DNA of 64,000 bases from Geobacter sp. FeAm09 (GTDB taxonomy: Bacteria; Desulfobacterota; Desulfuromonadia; Geobacterales; Pseudopelobacteraceae): positions 2,118,501 through 2,182,500 of the forward strand of contig NZ_CP042466.1 in the NCBI RefSeq assembly GCF_008330225.1, read 5' to 3'. Below the pieces are notes generated by a model. That model did not search any database. It was not told the DNA's origin and saw nothing but the letters and a program-made list of their open reading frames with translations. The position numbers and the translations under genes were made by a program. Position 1 is the stretch's first letter. Each line of letters begins with the position of its first letter. Shown here piece by piece: positions 26,657 through 37,699 of this stretch.

Positions 26657-26705
26657 AGTAATCTCCTTGGAGGTATGTTCTTGGCAACCATCTTTTCCGT
26701 ATGGT

Positions 26706-26740
26706 TCGCCCTGGTCCGGATACTACTCCCGGACGGGCGA
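26706..26740 (-). promoter_or_regulatory. Imperfect 12-bp hairpin/inverted repeat upstream of the dehydrogenase
   Basis: TCGCCC (26706-26711) pairs with GGGCGA (26735-26740) and GTCCGG (26714-26719) with CCGGAC (26729-26734), with a 2-base bulge and a 9-base loop. It sits 50-84 bases before the dehydrogenase start. It could be an operator or an RNA leader structure. Confidence 0.4.
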
Positions 26741-26799
26741 ATGCTGTAGACCATTCCTCTCGATTTATTGCCTAATCCTGAAAAACGCCATAGAAACAT

Positions 26800-26828
26800 T
26801 TGTAATGCCGGTGGGGAATTGCTAGAAT
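26800..26828 (+). promoter_or_regulatory. Sigma70-like promoter for the AraC regulator
   Basis: TTGTAA (26800-26805), 17-base spacer and TAGAAT (26823-26828), about 58 bases before the regulator start. Confidence 0.5.
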
Positions 26829-26886
26829 TTCCTCAGGATTATTGTTGAATAACCATCAAAGAAACAAACGAGTGGAGGCGACATTC

Positions 26887-27816
26887 ATGAACGGGAGCAT
26901 AGAAGCGGCGCTCGAAGGCCTGGCAGAGGGCATTGCCCGATGGACCGACCAAAACACCCTGCTTGAAACGGCAATCCCGGGCCTGATGCTTTACCGGCAC
27001 GATAAACCGACCCCGCCGCAGAACGCGCTGTACGAGCCGAGCATTTGCCTGGTTGCCCAAGGTGCCAAGCGCGTGTTGTTCGGCGATGACGCCTATGTAT
27101 ATGACGCCCACCACTATCTGGTTACGTCCATACATCTGCCCACCATGGTACACATTGTCGAAGCGAGTGAGGAGCGGCCTTGCCGGGGACTGGTATTGAA
27201 GCTTGATCTGCGCGAGATCTCGCAACTGATGGTTGATAGCCATCTCCCCCCGCCACGTGCGCAGCAATCGGGCCGTGGCATGCTGCTCGGCGAAATGACG
27301 TTGCCGTTGGTCAACGCCTTTCAGCGGTTGATCGATCTGCTTGCGGAAGAGAAGGATATACCGATCCTTGCGCGGGTTATCCAGCGGGAAATCACCTATC
27401 GATTGCTTGTGGGGGACCAGGGCGCGCATCTGCGCCAGATAGCATCGGTGGGGAGCCAGAGCCACCAGATCGCGCGGGCGGTCGATTGGCTGAAGAACCA
27501 CTTCACCCAGCCGCTGCGTATCGATGACCTGGCCGAGCAGGCCAGCATGAGCAGCGCAACGTTTCATCATCACTTCCGCTCGATGACCGCCCTCAGTCCC
27601 TTGCAGTTCCAGAAGCAGTTGCGTCTCCAGGAAGCCCGGCGTTTAATGCTGGCAGAACGAATGGATGCCGCAACCGCTGCATTTCAGGTGGGGTACGAGA
27701 GCCCTTCCCAGTTCAGCCGAGAATACAACCGTCTGTTTGGGGCACCGCCACTGCGGGACATCGCGAACTTGCGCCAAGCAATTCTCGGTGAGAGTGCCCA
27801 GAACCGGCATGCATAG
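26887..27816 (+). CDS. AraC-family regulator, YqhC-like
   Basis: A 309-residue regulator with an N-terminal AraC_N-type cupin sensor (about 25-190, marked by YEPSICLVAQGAKRVLFGDD and DAHHYLVTSIHLP). The C-terminal double helix-turn-helix domain (about 210-305) has LAEQASMSSATFHHHFRSMT and the second helix AFQVGYESPSQFSREYNRLF. The start at 26887 is chosen for GGAGGCGACATTC upstream; the upstream in-frame codons add no domain. It is divergent from the aldehyde dehydrogenase-type gene at 25469-26656 and most likely regulates it. The ligand may be an aldehyde, by analogy with YqhC. Confidence 0.9.
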   Translation: MNGSIEAALEGLAEGIARWTDQNTLLETAIPGLMLYRHDKPTPPQNALYEPSICLVAQGAKRVLFGDDAYVYDAHHYLVTSIHLPTMVHIVEASEERPCRGLVLKLDLREISQLMVDSHLPPPRAQQSGRGMLLGEMTLPLVNAFQRLIDLLAEEKDIPILARVIQREITYRLLVGDQGAHLRQIASVGSQSHQIARAVDWLKNHFTQPLRIDDLAEQASMSSATFHHHFRSMTALSPLQFQKQLRLQEARRLMLAERMDAATAAFQVGYESPSQFSREYNRLFGAPPLRDIANLRQAILGESAQNRHA

Positions 27817-27892
27817 ATAAACGCCGCTGTTTTTGATGGAAATTGGTGGCAGGTTTGTCGGGAATACGCCGTACCGTGCTGTTTTTCATATA

Positions 27893-27936
27893 AAAAAAGG
27901 GTGGCCTCCCGAAATATGAGAGGCCACCCTTTTTTG
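27893..27936. terminator. Bidirectional intrinsic terminator
   Basis: AAAAAAGGGTGGCCTC pairs perfectly with GAGGCCACCCTTTTTT around an 11-base loop. It separates the convergent AraC gene (ends 27816) and korC (ends 27957). Confidence 0.92.
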
Positions 27937-27956
27937 TCGTGAGGGCCGTACCGGAT

Positions 27957-28499
27957 TTAGCTGGCGGCCAGGGCCTTTTCGTAGCCCATGCTGAAGGCCT
28001 TCTTGTTCAGTTCCAGGAACGCCTCGGGAACGCTGGAGAGTACGGCCTTCTCCGCGTTCTCCCGGCTGACCTGGCCGGTCAGGGCGACCATGGCGCCCAG
28101 GGCCACGATGTTGGCGACGATCTCGCGCCCCACCTCATTCTTGGCGGTGTTGATGATCGGAAAGGCCACGGTCTTGAAATTGCCCTGGGGCAGCGTCGTG
28201 ACCAGGTCGGAGTCGACCAGCAGGACGCCACCTTCCTTGAGGTCATGGGAGTACTTGTTGCAAGCTTCCTGGGTCATGGCCAGGAGCGCGTCGCACTCGG
28301 TAACCTTGGGGTAGTCGATCGGACCGTCGGAGATGATGACCTCCGACTTGGATGCGCCGCCGCGGGCCTCGGGGCCGTAGCTCTGGGACTGGACGGCCTG
28401 CTTCCCTTCGTAGATGGAGGCGGCCTTTGCCATAATGATCCCGGCGGTGATCAGACCCTGTCCGCCTGCGCCGGAAAACCTGAGTTCATATCTGGACAT
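27957..28499 (-). CDS. korC: 2-oxoglutarate:ferredoxin oxidoreductase gamma subunit
   Basis: A 180-residue gamma subunit, opening SRYELRFSGAGGQGLITAGI with the GxGGQG loop, then QSQSYGPEARGGASKSEVII. It is the last gene of korDABC. The complex converts 2-oxoglutarate, CoA and oxidised ferredoxin to succinyl-CoA, CO2 and reduced ferredoxin in the cytoplasm, taking the place of 2-oxoglutarate dehydrogenase in anaerobes. It lies 31 bases after korB and is followed by a strong terminator. A close relative using 2-oxoisovalerate cannot be excluded, but the TCA context favours 2-oxoglutarate. Confidence 0.93.
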   Translation of the reverse strand: MSRYELRFSGAGGQGLITAGIIMAKAASIYEGKQAVQSQSYGPEARGGASKSEVIISDGPIDYPKVTECDALLAMTQEACNKYSHDLKEGGVLLVDSDLVTTLPQGNFKTVAFPIINTAKNEVGREIVANIVALGAMVALTGQVSRENAEKAVLSSVPEAFLELNKKAFSMGYEKALAAS

Positions 28500-28530
28500 T
28501 CTCTATCGCTCCTTTTCCTGTAATGAATGA

Positions 28531-29346
28531 TTACTTGGCCTGGGCGCGCTCGATCACCTTGGCATACTCGGCGGTGTATTCCGGCTTTTCTTCCTTGTAG
28601 AGGACACCGGTAAGGACCTTGCCCTGCAACTGCTCGGCGGTCATCTTTTCGGCGGCCTTGACCGGAACCGAGATCTCCTTGAGGTGGTTCATCATCTCGA
28701 TGACCGATTTGAACTTGTTGCGCCGACCGTAGGTGGTCGGGCAGTCGTCCAGGATCTCCACCACGGAGAAGCCCTTGTGCTGGATGGCCTCGGCGATCAG
28801 TTTGTCGATCTGCGTAGCGTGGTAGGCGGTGCCGCGGGCCACGAAGGTGGCGCCGGCGCCGATGGCCAGCTTGGCGATGTCGAAGGGAGGATCGGGGTTG
28901 CCGTAGGGGGTCGTGGAGGCCTTGGCGCCGGTCGGCGTGGCGGGAGAGAACTGGCCGCCGGTCATGCCGTAGATCTTGTTGTTGAGGATGATATAGGTCA
29001 TGTCGATGTTACGACGGCAGGCATGGATGAAGTGGTTGCCGCCGATGGCGGTGCCGTCGCCGTCGCCGCCCACCAGGATCACGTTCATCTCGGGTTTGGC
29101 CAGCTTGACGCCGGTGGCGAAAGCCGCGGCGCGGCCGTGGGCGGTATGCAGGGTGCAGCAGTCCATATAGCCGGGCAGACGGGAAGCACAGCCGATGCCG
29201 GAAACGATGGCGGTGTTCTTGGTATCCATCTTCAGCGCATCAATCGCCCGGATGAGCCCCTTCATGACGATGCCGTGGCCGCAGCCGGGGCACCAGATAT
29301 GGGGCAGTTTGCCGGGGCGAATATACTTTTCGTAATCAAAAGCCAT
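28531..29346 (-). CDS. korB: 2-oxoglutarate:ferredoxin oxidoreductase beta subunit
   Basis: A 271-residue TPP-binding subunit. The cluster-ligand segment HIWCPGCGHGIVMKG is near the N-terminus, followed by SGIGCASRLPGYMDCCTLHT. The diphosphate-binding motif is GDGDGTAIGGNHFIHACRRN, and ILNNKIYGMTGGQ matches the family. It joins KorA to form the active site and passes electrons to the ferredoxin-like delta subunit. It lies 2 bases after korA and 31 bases before korC. Confidence 0.95.
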   Translation of the reverse strand: MAFDYEKYIRPGKLPHIWCPGCGHGIVMKGLIRAIDALKMDTKNTAIVSGIGCASRLPGYMDCCTLHTAHGRAAAFATGVKLAKPEMNVILVGGDGDGTAIGGNHFIHACRRNIDMTYIILNNKIYGMTGGQFSPATPTGAKASTTPYGNPDPPFDIAKLAIGAGATFVARGTAYHATQIDKLIAEAIQHKGFSVVEILDDCPTTYGRRNKFKSVIEMMNHLKEISVPVKAAEKMTAEQLQGKVLTGVLYKEEKPEYTAEYAKVIERAQAK

Positions 29347-29348
29347 GG

Positions 29349-30482
29349 TTATTTAACCTCCTTGATCTTCGCGACAATCTGATCGGGATTGATCGGCTCA
29401 CCGTCAACGCGGAAGATGCCGAGGACCGGGATCTTCCCCTGGGTGCACCGCTCGACTTCGCCGGTGCACATGCCCAGGTTCATCTCCGGGGTTACGAAAC
29501 CCTTGACCTTGCCGGCCAGGGCCTTGAGCTGCTTCTCCGGAAACGGCCAGAAGGTCTTGATGCGGAACATGCCGGCCTTGATGCCCTGTTCGCGGGCGCT
29601 ATTCACGGCGTAGCGGGCGGAACGGGAGGTGGAGCCGTAGGCGATGACCGCAACCTCGGCGTCATCCAGCAGGTATTCCTCGAAGGTGACGATATCGTCC
29701 ACGTTGGCGTTGACCTTACGGACCTGGCGCTCCTCTTCGGCCTGGACGATCTCGGCCTTGGTGGTGGGGAAGCCGTCCTGCATCTTGTTGAGGCCGGTGA
29801 CATGGAACTTGTAGCCGGTGCCGTATGCGGCCAGGGGCGGCACGTCGCCGAAGCTTACGTCATAAGGTTTGTACTGCTCGGGCGGCACGGTCGGGGTCTT
29901 GCGGGGCACAACCTCGATCTCGCCCGGCTCGGGGAAGACGATGCGCTCGCGCATGTGGGCCACGATCTCGTCCGGCATGACCATGACCGGGGTGCGATAC
30001 TTTTCGGAGAGATTGAAGGCGCGGATGATCTCTTCGTAGGTCTCCTGCACCGAAGCCGGCACCAGGCAGATGGCCGGATGATCGCCGTGGGTGCCCCACT
30101 TGGCGGCCATCACGTCCGACTGGCTCGGTCCGGTGGGCATACCGGTGGAAGGGCCGCCGCGCATGACGTTGTAGATGACGCAGGGGATCTCGGCTATACA
30201 TCCGTAACCGATCAGTTCCTGCTTGAGGGAAAGGCCGGGGCCGGAGGTGGAGGTCAGAACCTTGGAGCCGGCCAGGGAGGCGCCAAGAATGGCAGCCATG
30301 GCGCCGATCTCGTCCTCCATCTGGATGAACTTGCCGCCCAGCTTGGGCAGTTCGACGGAACAGACTTCCGCGACCTCTGTCGAGGGTGTGATCGGGTATC
30401 CGGCGAAAAAGTTGCAGCCGGCGTAGATGGCGCCATGGGCTGCGGCCTCGTTACCCTGAAGAAACGCTACTTTTTTTGCCAC
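29349..30482 (-). CDS. korA: 2-oxoglutarate:ferredoxin oxidoreductase alpha subunit
   Basis: A 377-residue subunit opening with a GTG start (30482, GGGAGGAATG upstream). The substrate-side motif GCNFFAGYPITPSTEVAEVC is at about residues 22-41, and STSGPGLSLKQELIGYG and RGGPSTGMPTGPSQSD follow. These are hallmarks of the pyrimidine-domain subunit of 2-oxoacid:ferredoxin oxidoreductases. It follows korD after 20 bases and precedes korB by 2, forming one operon with korC. Confidence 0.95.
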   Translation of the reverse strand: MAKKVAFLQGNEAAAHGAIYAGCNFFAGYPITPSTEVAEVCSVELPKLGGKFIQMEDEIGAMAAILGASLAGSKVLTSTSGPGLSLKQELIGYGCIAEIPCVIYNVMRGGPSTGMPTGPSQSDVMAAKWGTHGDHPAICLVPASVQETYEEIIRAFNLSEKYRTPVMVMPDEIVAHMRERIVFPEPGEIEVVPRKTPTVPPEQYKPYDVSFGDVPPLAAYGTGYKFHVTGLNKMQDGFPTTKAEIVQAEEERQVRKVNANVDDIVTFEEYLLDDAEVAVIAYGSTSRSARYAVNSAREQGIKAGMFRIKTFWPFPEKQLKALAGKVKGFVTPEMNLGMCTGEVERCTQGKIPVLGIFRVDGEPINPDQIVAKIKEVK

Positions 30483-30502
30483 TGTTCATTCCTCCCGTAA
30501 AA

Positions 30503-30700
30503 TTAGTCGGTTATCACCTTTATTGCGAAATCGGGGCACCTCAGTTCGCACTGCATGCACTTGATGCAGGCCTCAAGGTTCTTGACGGAGGCGACAAAGC
30601 CCTTCATCTCAAGAACCTTGGTGGGGCAGAATTCCACACAGATGTGGCACCCCTTGCAGTACTTTTCGATAATCTCGATCTTTGGCAGTGTTTTTTCCAT
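30503..30700 (-). CDS. korD: 2-oxoglutarate:ferredoxin oxidoreductase delta subunit (2[4Fe-4S] ferredoxin)
   Basis: A 65-residue ferredoxin-like protein with two cluster motifs, CKGCHICVEFCP and CIKCMQCELRCP. It shuttles electrons from the KorAB active site to free ferredoxin. The start at 30700 (MEKTLPKIEI) is preceded by AAAGGAGTC; a longer frame runs backwards through the mdh terminator and is rejected. First gene of korDABC. Confidence 0.92.
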   Translation of the reverse strand: MEKTLPKIEIIEKYCKGCHICVEFCPTKVLEMKGFVASVKNLEACIKCMQCELRCPDFAIKVITD

Positions 30701-30755
30701 CTGGAAAGACTCCTTTATTCCGTAGTAAATAGTGTGAAATATCAGGCCAAATGTG

Positions 30756-30785
30756 GCAAAAGAAGGGCGAAAGCCCTTCTTTTGC
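30756..30785 (-). terminator. Intrinsic terminator after mdh
   Basis: A perfect 13-bp stem GCAAAAGAAGGGC/GCCCTTCTTTTGC with a 4-base loop, 35 bases past the mdh stop (30820) and 56 bases before korD. The U-rich 3' arm is within the stem, and the element is symmetric enough to act on either strand. Confidence 0.8.
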
Positions 30786-30819
30786 GTTTCCAAACAAGAG
30801 CCTGACTCGTTTCCGGGGA

Positions 30820-31815
<996 letters not shown>

Positions 31816-31818
31816 TTA

Positions 31819-34059
<2,241 letters not shown>

Positions 34060-34216
34060 TTAGTTTTTTATCGTTACCGGAAACATTCGCATACGGTGCG
34101 GGCCAGGTACCGTTTTTTCTCCTGGGCGACAACCAACAGCTTACTGCAATCGTATCCAAAAACAAGTCAACAACCCATAACCCATTGTTATCACAACATT
34201 TAACATGGATCAGTGA

Positions 34217-34253
34217 TTTTGTATACAGTATACAAAAGGCATTTGACTGTCAA
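34217..34253 (-). promoter_or_regulatory. icd promoter with perfect 21-bp palindrome (candidate operator)
   Basis: TTTTGTATACAGTATACAAAA (34217-34237, written in two halves of ten around one A) is a perfect palindrome. On the minus strand TTGACA (34253-34248) and TATACT (34232-34227) flank a 15-base spacer, so the palindrome covers the -10 box. GTATAC half-sites resemble GntR/FadR-type operators. Confidence 0.6.
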
Positions 34254-34314
34254 GAAAAAACTACCTGTTGTTTCGACTGCTTTGCGAATAAAAAAGCTAC
34301 GGAATAATGTTGTT

Positions 34315-35016
34315 CTATTTTTTGCCGGAATATCGGCGGGCCTCGACGGCATCGTCATGGGAGAAGTGGCGCGGAATGGTGAGCACCTGCCCCGGCCAGA
34401 GCCGCTTGGGATCGCGGATCTGGTCACGATTGGCACGGTAAATGAGGGGCCAGAGTGAAACATCATTGTAGATTTCAGCTCTTCCGGCTATCTGGGGAAG
34501 GGTCTCGCCACGCCGAACCGTATAGGTAGCGGGGAGCGGGGCGGGCGATTCCTTTGATGAGGCTGCTTTTGCCTTGGCCGCCGCAGCCTCGGCGGCGGCC
34601 TTCAAGCGATTCTGTTCCTGCAGGCGGGCCTCCGCCTGGGCGGCTTCCCGCAGAAGCCGTTCTTCTTCGGCGCGGGCCGCCTGCTCTGCCGCCTGACGCC
34701 TCGCCTCTTCTTCTGCCAGCTTCTGCAGCCGCTGCAATTCGACTTTCAGCAGATCACCCTTTTGCAGGGCGAGAAGATAATAGGCATCCGCCTCCTTGTC
34801 GTTTTTCTGCACCTGGAGCACCGCCTCGCCATGTTCGAAGGTTTCGACGATGTTGCGATACTCCACCGGAAACTTGCGCGGGCCGTCCCGAAGGGACAAT
34901 TCGTCCACCAGGGCCATGGCCTGCAGGCGCCAGGACGGCGGCGGCGCCTGTGTGGCACATGCGGCGACAAGAAAGCAACAGGTGAGAAGCGGTATGGCGG
35001 CGAGCCAGCGCACCAT
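34315..35016 (-). CDS. LysM-domain lipoprotein
   Basis: A 233-residue predicted lipoprotein (lipobox LVAAC, Cys20). After an N-terminal helical domain there is a long Ala/Glu/Arg-rich coiled coil (about 95-155). A C-terminal LysM domain (about 162-215) follows with YTVRRGETLPQIAGRAEIY and PKRLWPGQVLTIPRH. LysM binds peptidoglycan, so the protein probably bridges a membrane and the cell wall. It lies 9 bases downstream of aspS. No catalytic domain is attached; a role in envelope structure or protein anchoring is inferred. Confidence 0.88.
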   Translation of the reverse strand: MVRWLAAIPLLTCCFLVAACATQAPPPSWRLQAMALVDELSLRDGPRKFPVEYRNIVETFEHGEAVLQVQKNDKEADAYYLLALQKGDLLKVELQRLQKLAEEEARRQAAEQAARAEEERLLREAAQAEARLQEQNRLKAAAEAAAAKAKAASSKESPAPLPATYTVRRGETLPQIAGRAEIYNDVSLWPLIYRANRDQIRDPKRLWPGQVLTIPRHFSHDDAVEARRYSGKK

Positions 35017-35025
35017 TACGGTTCG

Positions 35026-36810
35026 CTATGCCTGCTTTTCCGCCAACTTGATCCCAAGCTCGCGGAGTTGCTTGGTATCCACCGTCGAAGGGGCTTCCGA
35101 CATCAGGCAGGTTCCCTTCTGGGTCTTGGGGAACGCGATGACGTCGCGGATGGAGTCGCTGCCGGTCAAAAGCATGATCAGGCGGTCCATGCCGAAGGCA
35201 ATACCGCCGTGGGGCGGCGTGCCGTAGTCGAGGGCATCCAGCAGGAAGCCGAATTTGGCACGCTTGTCCTCCTCGGAATGGCCGAGCATCTTGAACATGA
35301 GCGACTGGACCTCTTCCTGATGAATCCTGATGGAACCGCCGCCGATCTCGTTGCCGTTCAGCACCAGGTCGTAGGCCTTGGCGCGGCAACGGCCCGGGTC
35401 CGATTCCACATACTCCAGGTCCTCGTCCATGGGCGCGGTGAAGGGGTGATGCACCGCGGCCCAGCGCTTCTCGTCCTCATCCCACTCCAGGAGCGGAAAG
35501 TCGGTTATCCAGACGAAACGGTAGTCGTCCCTGCTGGTGAGCTTGAGGATGCCGGCCAAATGATTGCGCAGCTTGCCGAGGGAGTCGTGAACCACCTTGG
35601 GCTTGTCGGCCACGAAGAACAACAAGTCCCCCTCCTCTGCGCCGAAAACGGTGTTCATGGCGGCGATCTCTTCCGGCGTGAAGAACTTGGCGATGGGAGA
35701 GTGCCATTCCCCTCCCTCGAACTTGACGTAGGCCAAGCCCTTGGCGCCGTAGATCTTGACGAACTCGGTCAGGTCGTCGATCTCCTTGCGGGAGAAACCG
35801 GCGCACCCCTTGGCGTTGATCCCCTTGATGATCCCCCCCTTGGCCGCCACATCGGCAAAGACCTTGAAACCGGAGCCTTTGACCAGATCGGTCAGGTCGC
35901 ACAGCTCCATGCCGAAGCGCATGTCCGGGTTATCCACGCCGAAACGGCGGATGGACTCGGCATAGGTGATCCGCTCCACCGGCAGTTGGACATCGACCCC
36001 CCTGGCCTCCCTGAAGATGCGGGCGATCAGCCCTTCCATGACCGTGATGATGTCCTCGCGATCGATGAAGGACATCTCGCAGTCGATCTGGGTGAACTCG
36101 GGTTGGCGGTCGGCGCGCAGGTCCTCGTCGCGGAAGCAGCGCACCACCTGGAAATAGCGGTCGAAACCGGAGATCATCAGGATCTGCTTGAAGATCTGGG
36201 GCGATTGGGGCAAGGCGTAGAACGAGCCCTGATTGATGCGGGACGGCACCAGGAAATCGCGGGCACCCTCCGGGGTCGACTTGGTCAGGAACGGCGTCTC
36301 CAGCTCGATAAAACCATTTTCCGTCAAATATGAACGGGTTAGCTGCGCAACCTTCGAACGCAGGATCAGGTTATTCTGGAGCTGGGGCCGGCGCAGGTCC
36401 AGGTAGCGGTGCTTGAGACGGATATTCTCGTTCACGTCGCTGAACTCGTCCAGCATGAAGGGGAGCGGCTTGGAGCGGTTGAGCAGCTTGCATTCGCTGA
36501 CCCGGATCTCCACCTCGCCGGTCTTCATGTTGGGGTTGACCGTGCCTTCCGGCCGCGGGATGACCGTGCCCTTTATCGCCAGAACAAACTCACTGCGCAC
36601 CGATTCCGCCACGCCGTGGGCCGAAGCAGACACCTCGGGGTCAAAGACGACCTGGGCGATCCCCTCCCGGTCACGCAGGTCGATGAAGATCAACCCCCCA
36701 TGGTCCCGGCGGCGCAGGGCCCACCCCATCAGAATCACCTCGGAGCCGATATCGGCGGCGCGCAAATCGCCGCAGTAGTGTGTCCGCTTCCAGCTTCCCA
36801 ATATATCCAT
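35026..36810 (-). CDS. aspS: Aspartyl-tRNA synthetase
   Basis: A 594-residue class IIb synthetase of bacterial type, attaching Asp to its tRNA. It has an N-terminal OB anticodon-binding domain (1-105), class II motif 1 and motif 2 ([20 protein letters not shown]), a GAD insertion domain, and motif 3 ([16 protein letters not shown]) near the C-terminus. The start at 36810 has TTGGAGGATAGC upstream. Whether it is discriminating or also charges tRNA-Asn cannot be judged here. It lies between lepB (upstream, with a repeat element in the gap) and the LysM gene. Confidence 0.97.
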   Translation of the reverse strand: MDILGSWKRTHYCGDLRAADIGSEVILMGWALRRRDHGGLIFIDLRDREGIAQVVFDPEVSASAHGVAESVRSEFVLAIKGTVIPRPEGTVNPNMKTGEVEIRVSECKLLNRSKPLPFMLDEFSDVNENIRLKHRYLDLRRPQLQNNLILRSKVAQLTRSYLTENGFIELETPFLTKSTPEGARDFLVPSRINQGSFYALPQSPQIFKQILMISGFDRYFQVVRCFRDEDLRADRQPEFTQIDCEMSFIDREDIITVMEGLIARIFREARGVDVQLPVERITYAESIRRFGVDNPDMRFGMELCDLTDLVKGSGFKVFADVAAKGGIIKGINAKGCAGFSRKEIDDLTEFVKIYGAKGLAYVKFEGGEWHSPIAKFFTPEEIAAMNTVFGAEEGDLLFFVADKPKVVHDSLGKLRNHLAGILKLTSRDDYRFVWITDFPLLEWDEDEKRWAAVHHPFTAPMDEDLEYVESDPGRCRAKAYDLVLNGNEIGGGSIRIHQEEVQSLMFKMLGHSEEDKRAKFGFLLDALDYGTPPHGGIAFGMDRLIMLLTGSDSIRDVIAFPKTQKGTCLMSEAPSTVDTKQLRELGIKLAEKQA

Positions 36811-36863
36811 AGTGCTATCCTCCAATTGAAATCAATGTTCTAACAGAATCTGTCGAATAACTA

Positions 36864-36984
36864 AGGTTGTTCAAAAATAGTCAGATCGTCGCACCCGGAG
36901 AAAGCCCTGAGGAGGCGTAGCAGCGCTACGCCGCACGAAAGGGCTTTCGAGGATGGCGGCGAGATGGCTGTTTTTCAACAACCT
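36864..36984. repeat. 121-bp nested palindromic element
   Basis: Outer arms AGGTTGTTCAAAAATAG (36864-36880) and CTGTTTTTCAACAACCT (36968-36984) pair at 15 of 17 positions. Inside, GAAAGCCCT (36900-36908) pairs with AGGGCTTTC (36940-36948), and the core GGCGTAGC/GCTACGCC (36914-36921 with 36925-36932) closes on a 3-base loop. The intervening bases also pair in part. It ends 2 bases from the lepB stop and has no coding potential. It looks like a mobile palindrome (REP- or MITE-like) or a strong RNA structure. Confidence 0.75.
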
Positions 36985-36986
36985 CC

Positions 36987-37673
36987 TCAGTTTATCAGTT
37001 TCCCGATGCTGCCGAAACGGGGCCTGAATTTGTCCTTGTCCCACGACCAGTACTTGATGAAGGCCAGCCCCTTGATCTTGTCCCGGCTCACAAAGCCCCA
37101 GAAGCGGCTGTCATAGGAGCGGTCGCGGTTGTCCCCCATCATGAAGTACGAGTTGGGCGGCACCGTGACCGGGCCGAAGGTATCCCGGGGGTTCATCTCC
37201 TTGGGGATGATGTCCTTCTCCTTGTGCACTTCGTGGGGATTCTCGTAGGGTTTGCCGTTGACGAAAACCTTTTTGTCCTTGCCCTCAACCACATCACCCG
37301 GCGTGCCGACCACCCGCTTGATGAAATCCTTGCTGGGGTCCTCGGGGTATTCGAAGACGATCACGTCGCCCCGCTGCGGGTCGCGGAGCGTGAGCAACCG
37401 CTTGTCGCTGAAGGGAAGCTTGGTGCCGTAGATGAATTTGTTGACGAGCAGGTGGTCGCCGATGGCCAGGGTATCCTCCATGGACCCGGACGGGATCTTG
37501 AAGGCCTGCACCAGGTAGGTGCGGATGACCAGCGCCAGGATCAGGGCGATGGCGATCGATTCGGCATATTCGCGGATGATGCTTTTGTGCCTCACGGCCG
37601 GCTCCGAGGCGTTGAGGACTGGTTCTGTGGATGATGCGGGGGACTGCGGTGATGTTTCGCTGTGTTCTTCCAT
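36987..37673 (-). CDS. lepB: Signal peptidase I
   Basis: A 228-residue type I leader peptidase that removes Sec signal peptides at the outer face of the inner membrane. One N-terminal membrane helix (about 39-57) is followed by the catalytic Ser in FKIPSGSMEDTLAIGD. The catalytic Lys lies in DFIKRVVGTPGD and the conserved MMGDNRDRSYDSRFWG near the C-terminus. The N-terminal 35 residues are polar and Ser/Glu-rich. It lies 26 bases after lepA, the usual order in many bacteria. Confidence 0.96.
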   Translation of the reverse strand: MEEHSETSPQSPASSTEPVLNASEPAVRHKSIIREYAESIAIALILALVIRTYLVQAFKIPSGSMEDTLAIGDHLLVNKFIYGTKLPFSDKRLLTLRDPQRGDVIVFEYPEDPSKDFIKRVVGTPGDVVEGKDKKVFVNGKPYENPHEVHKEKDIIPKEMNPRDTFGPVTVPPNSYFMMGDNRDRSYDSRFWGFVSRDKIKGLAFIKYWSWDKDKFRPRFGSIGKLIN

Positions 37674-37699
37674 GGGTGTTCCTTTGCGGAAATGGGAAT

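Noticed and set aside
26712-26800. Sigma54 promoter for the dehydrogenase
   Set aside because: The GG and GC elements are one base out of the required spacing.
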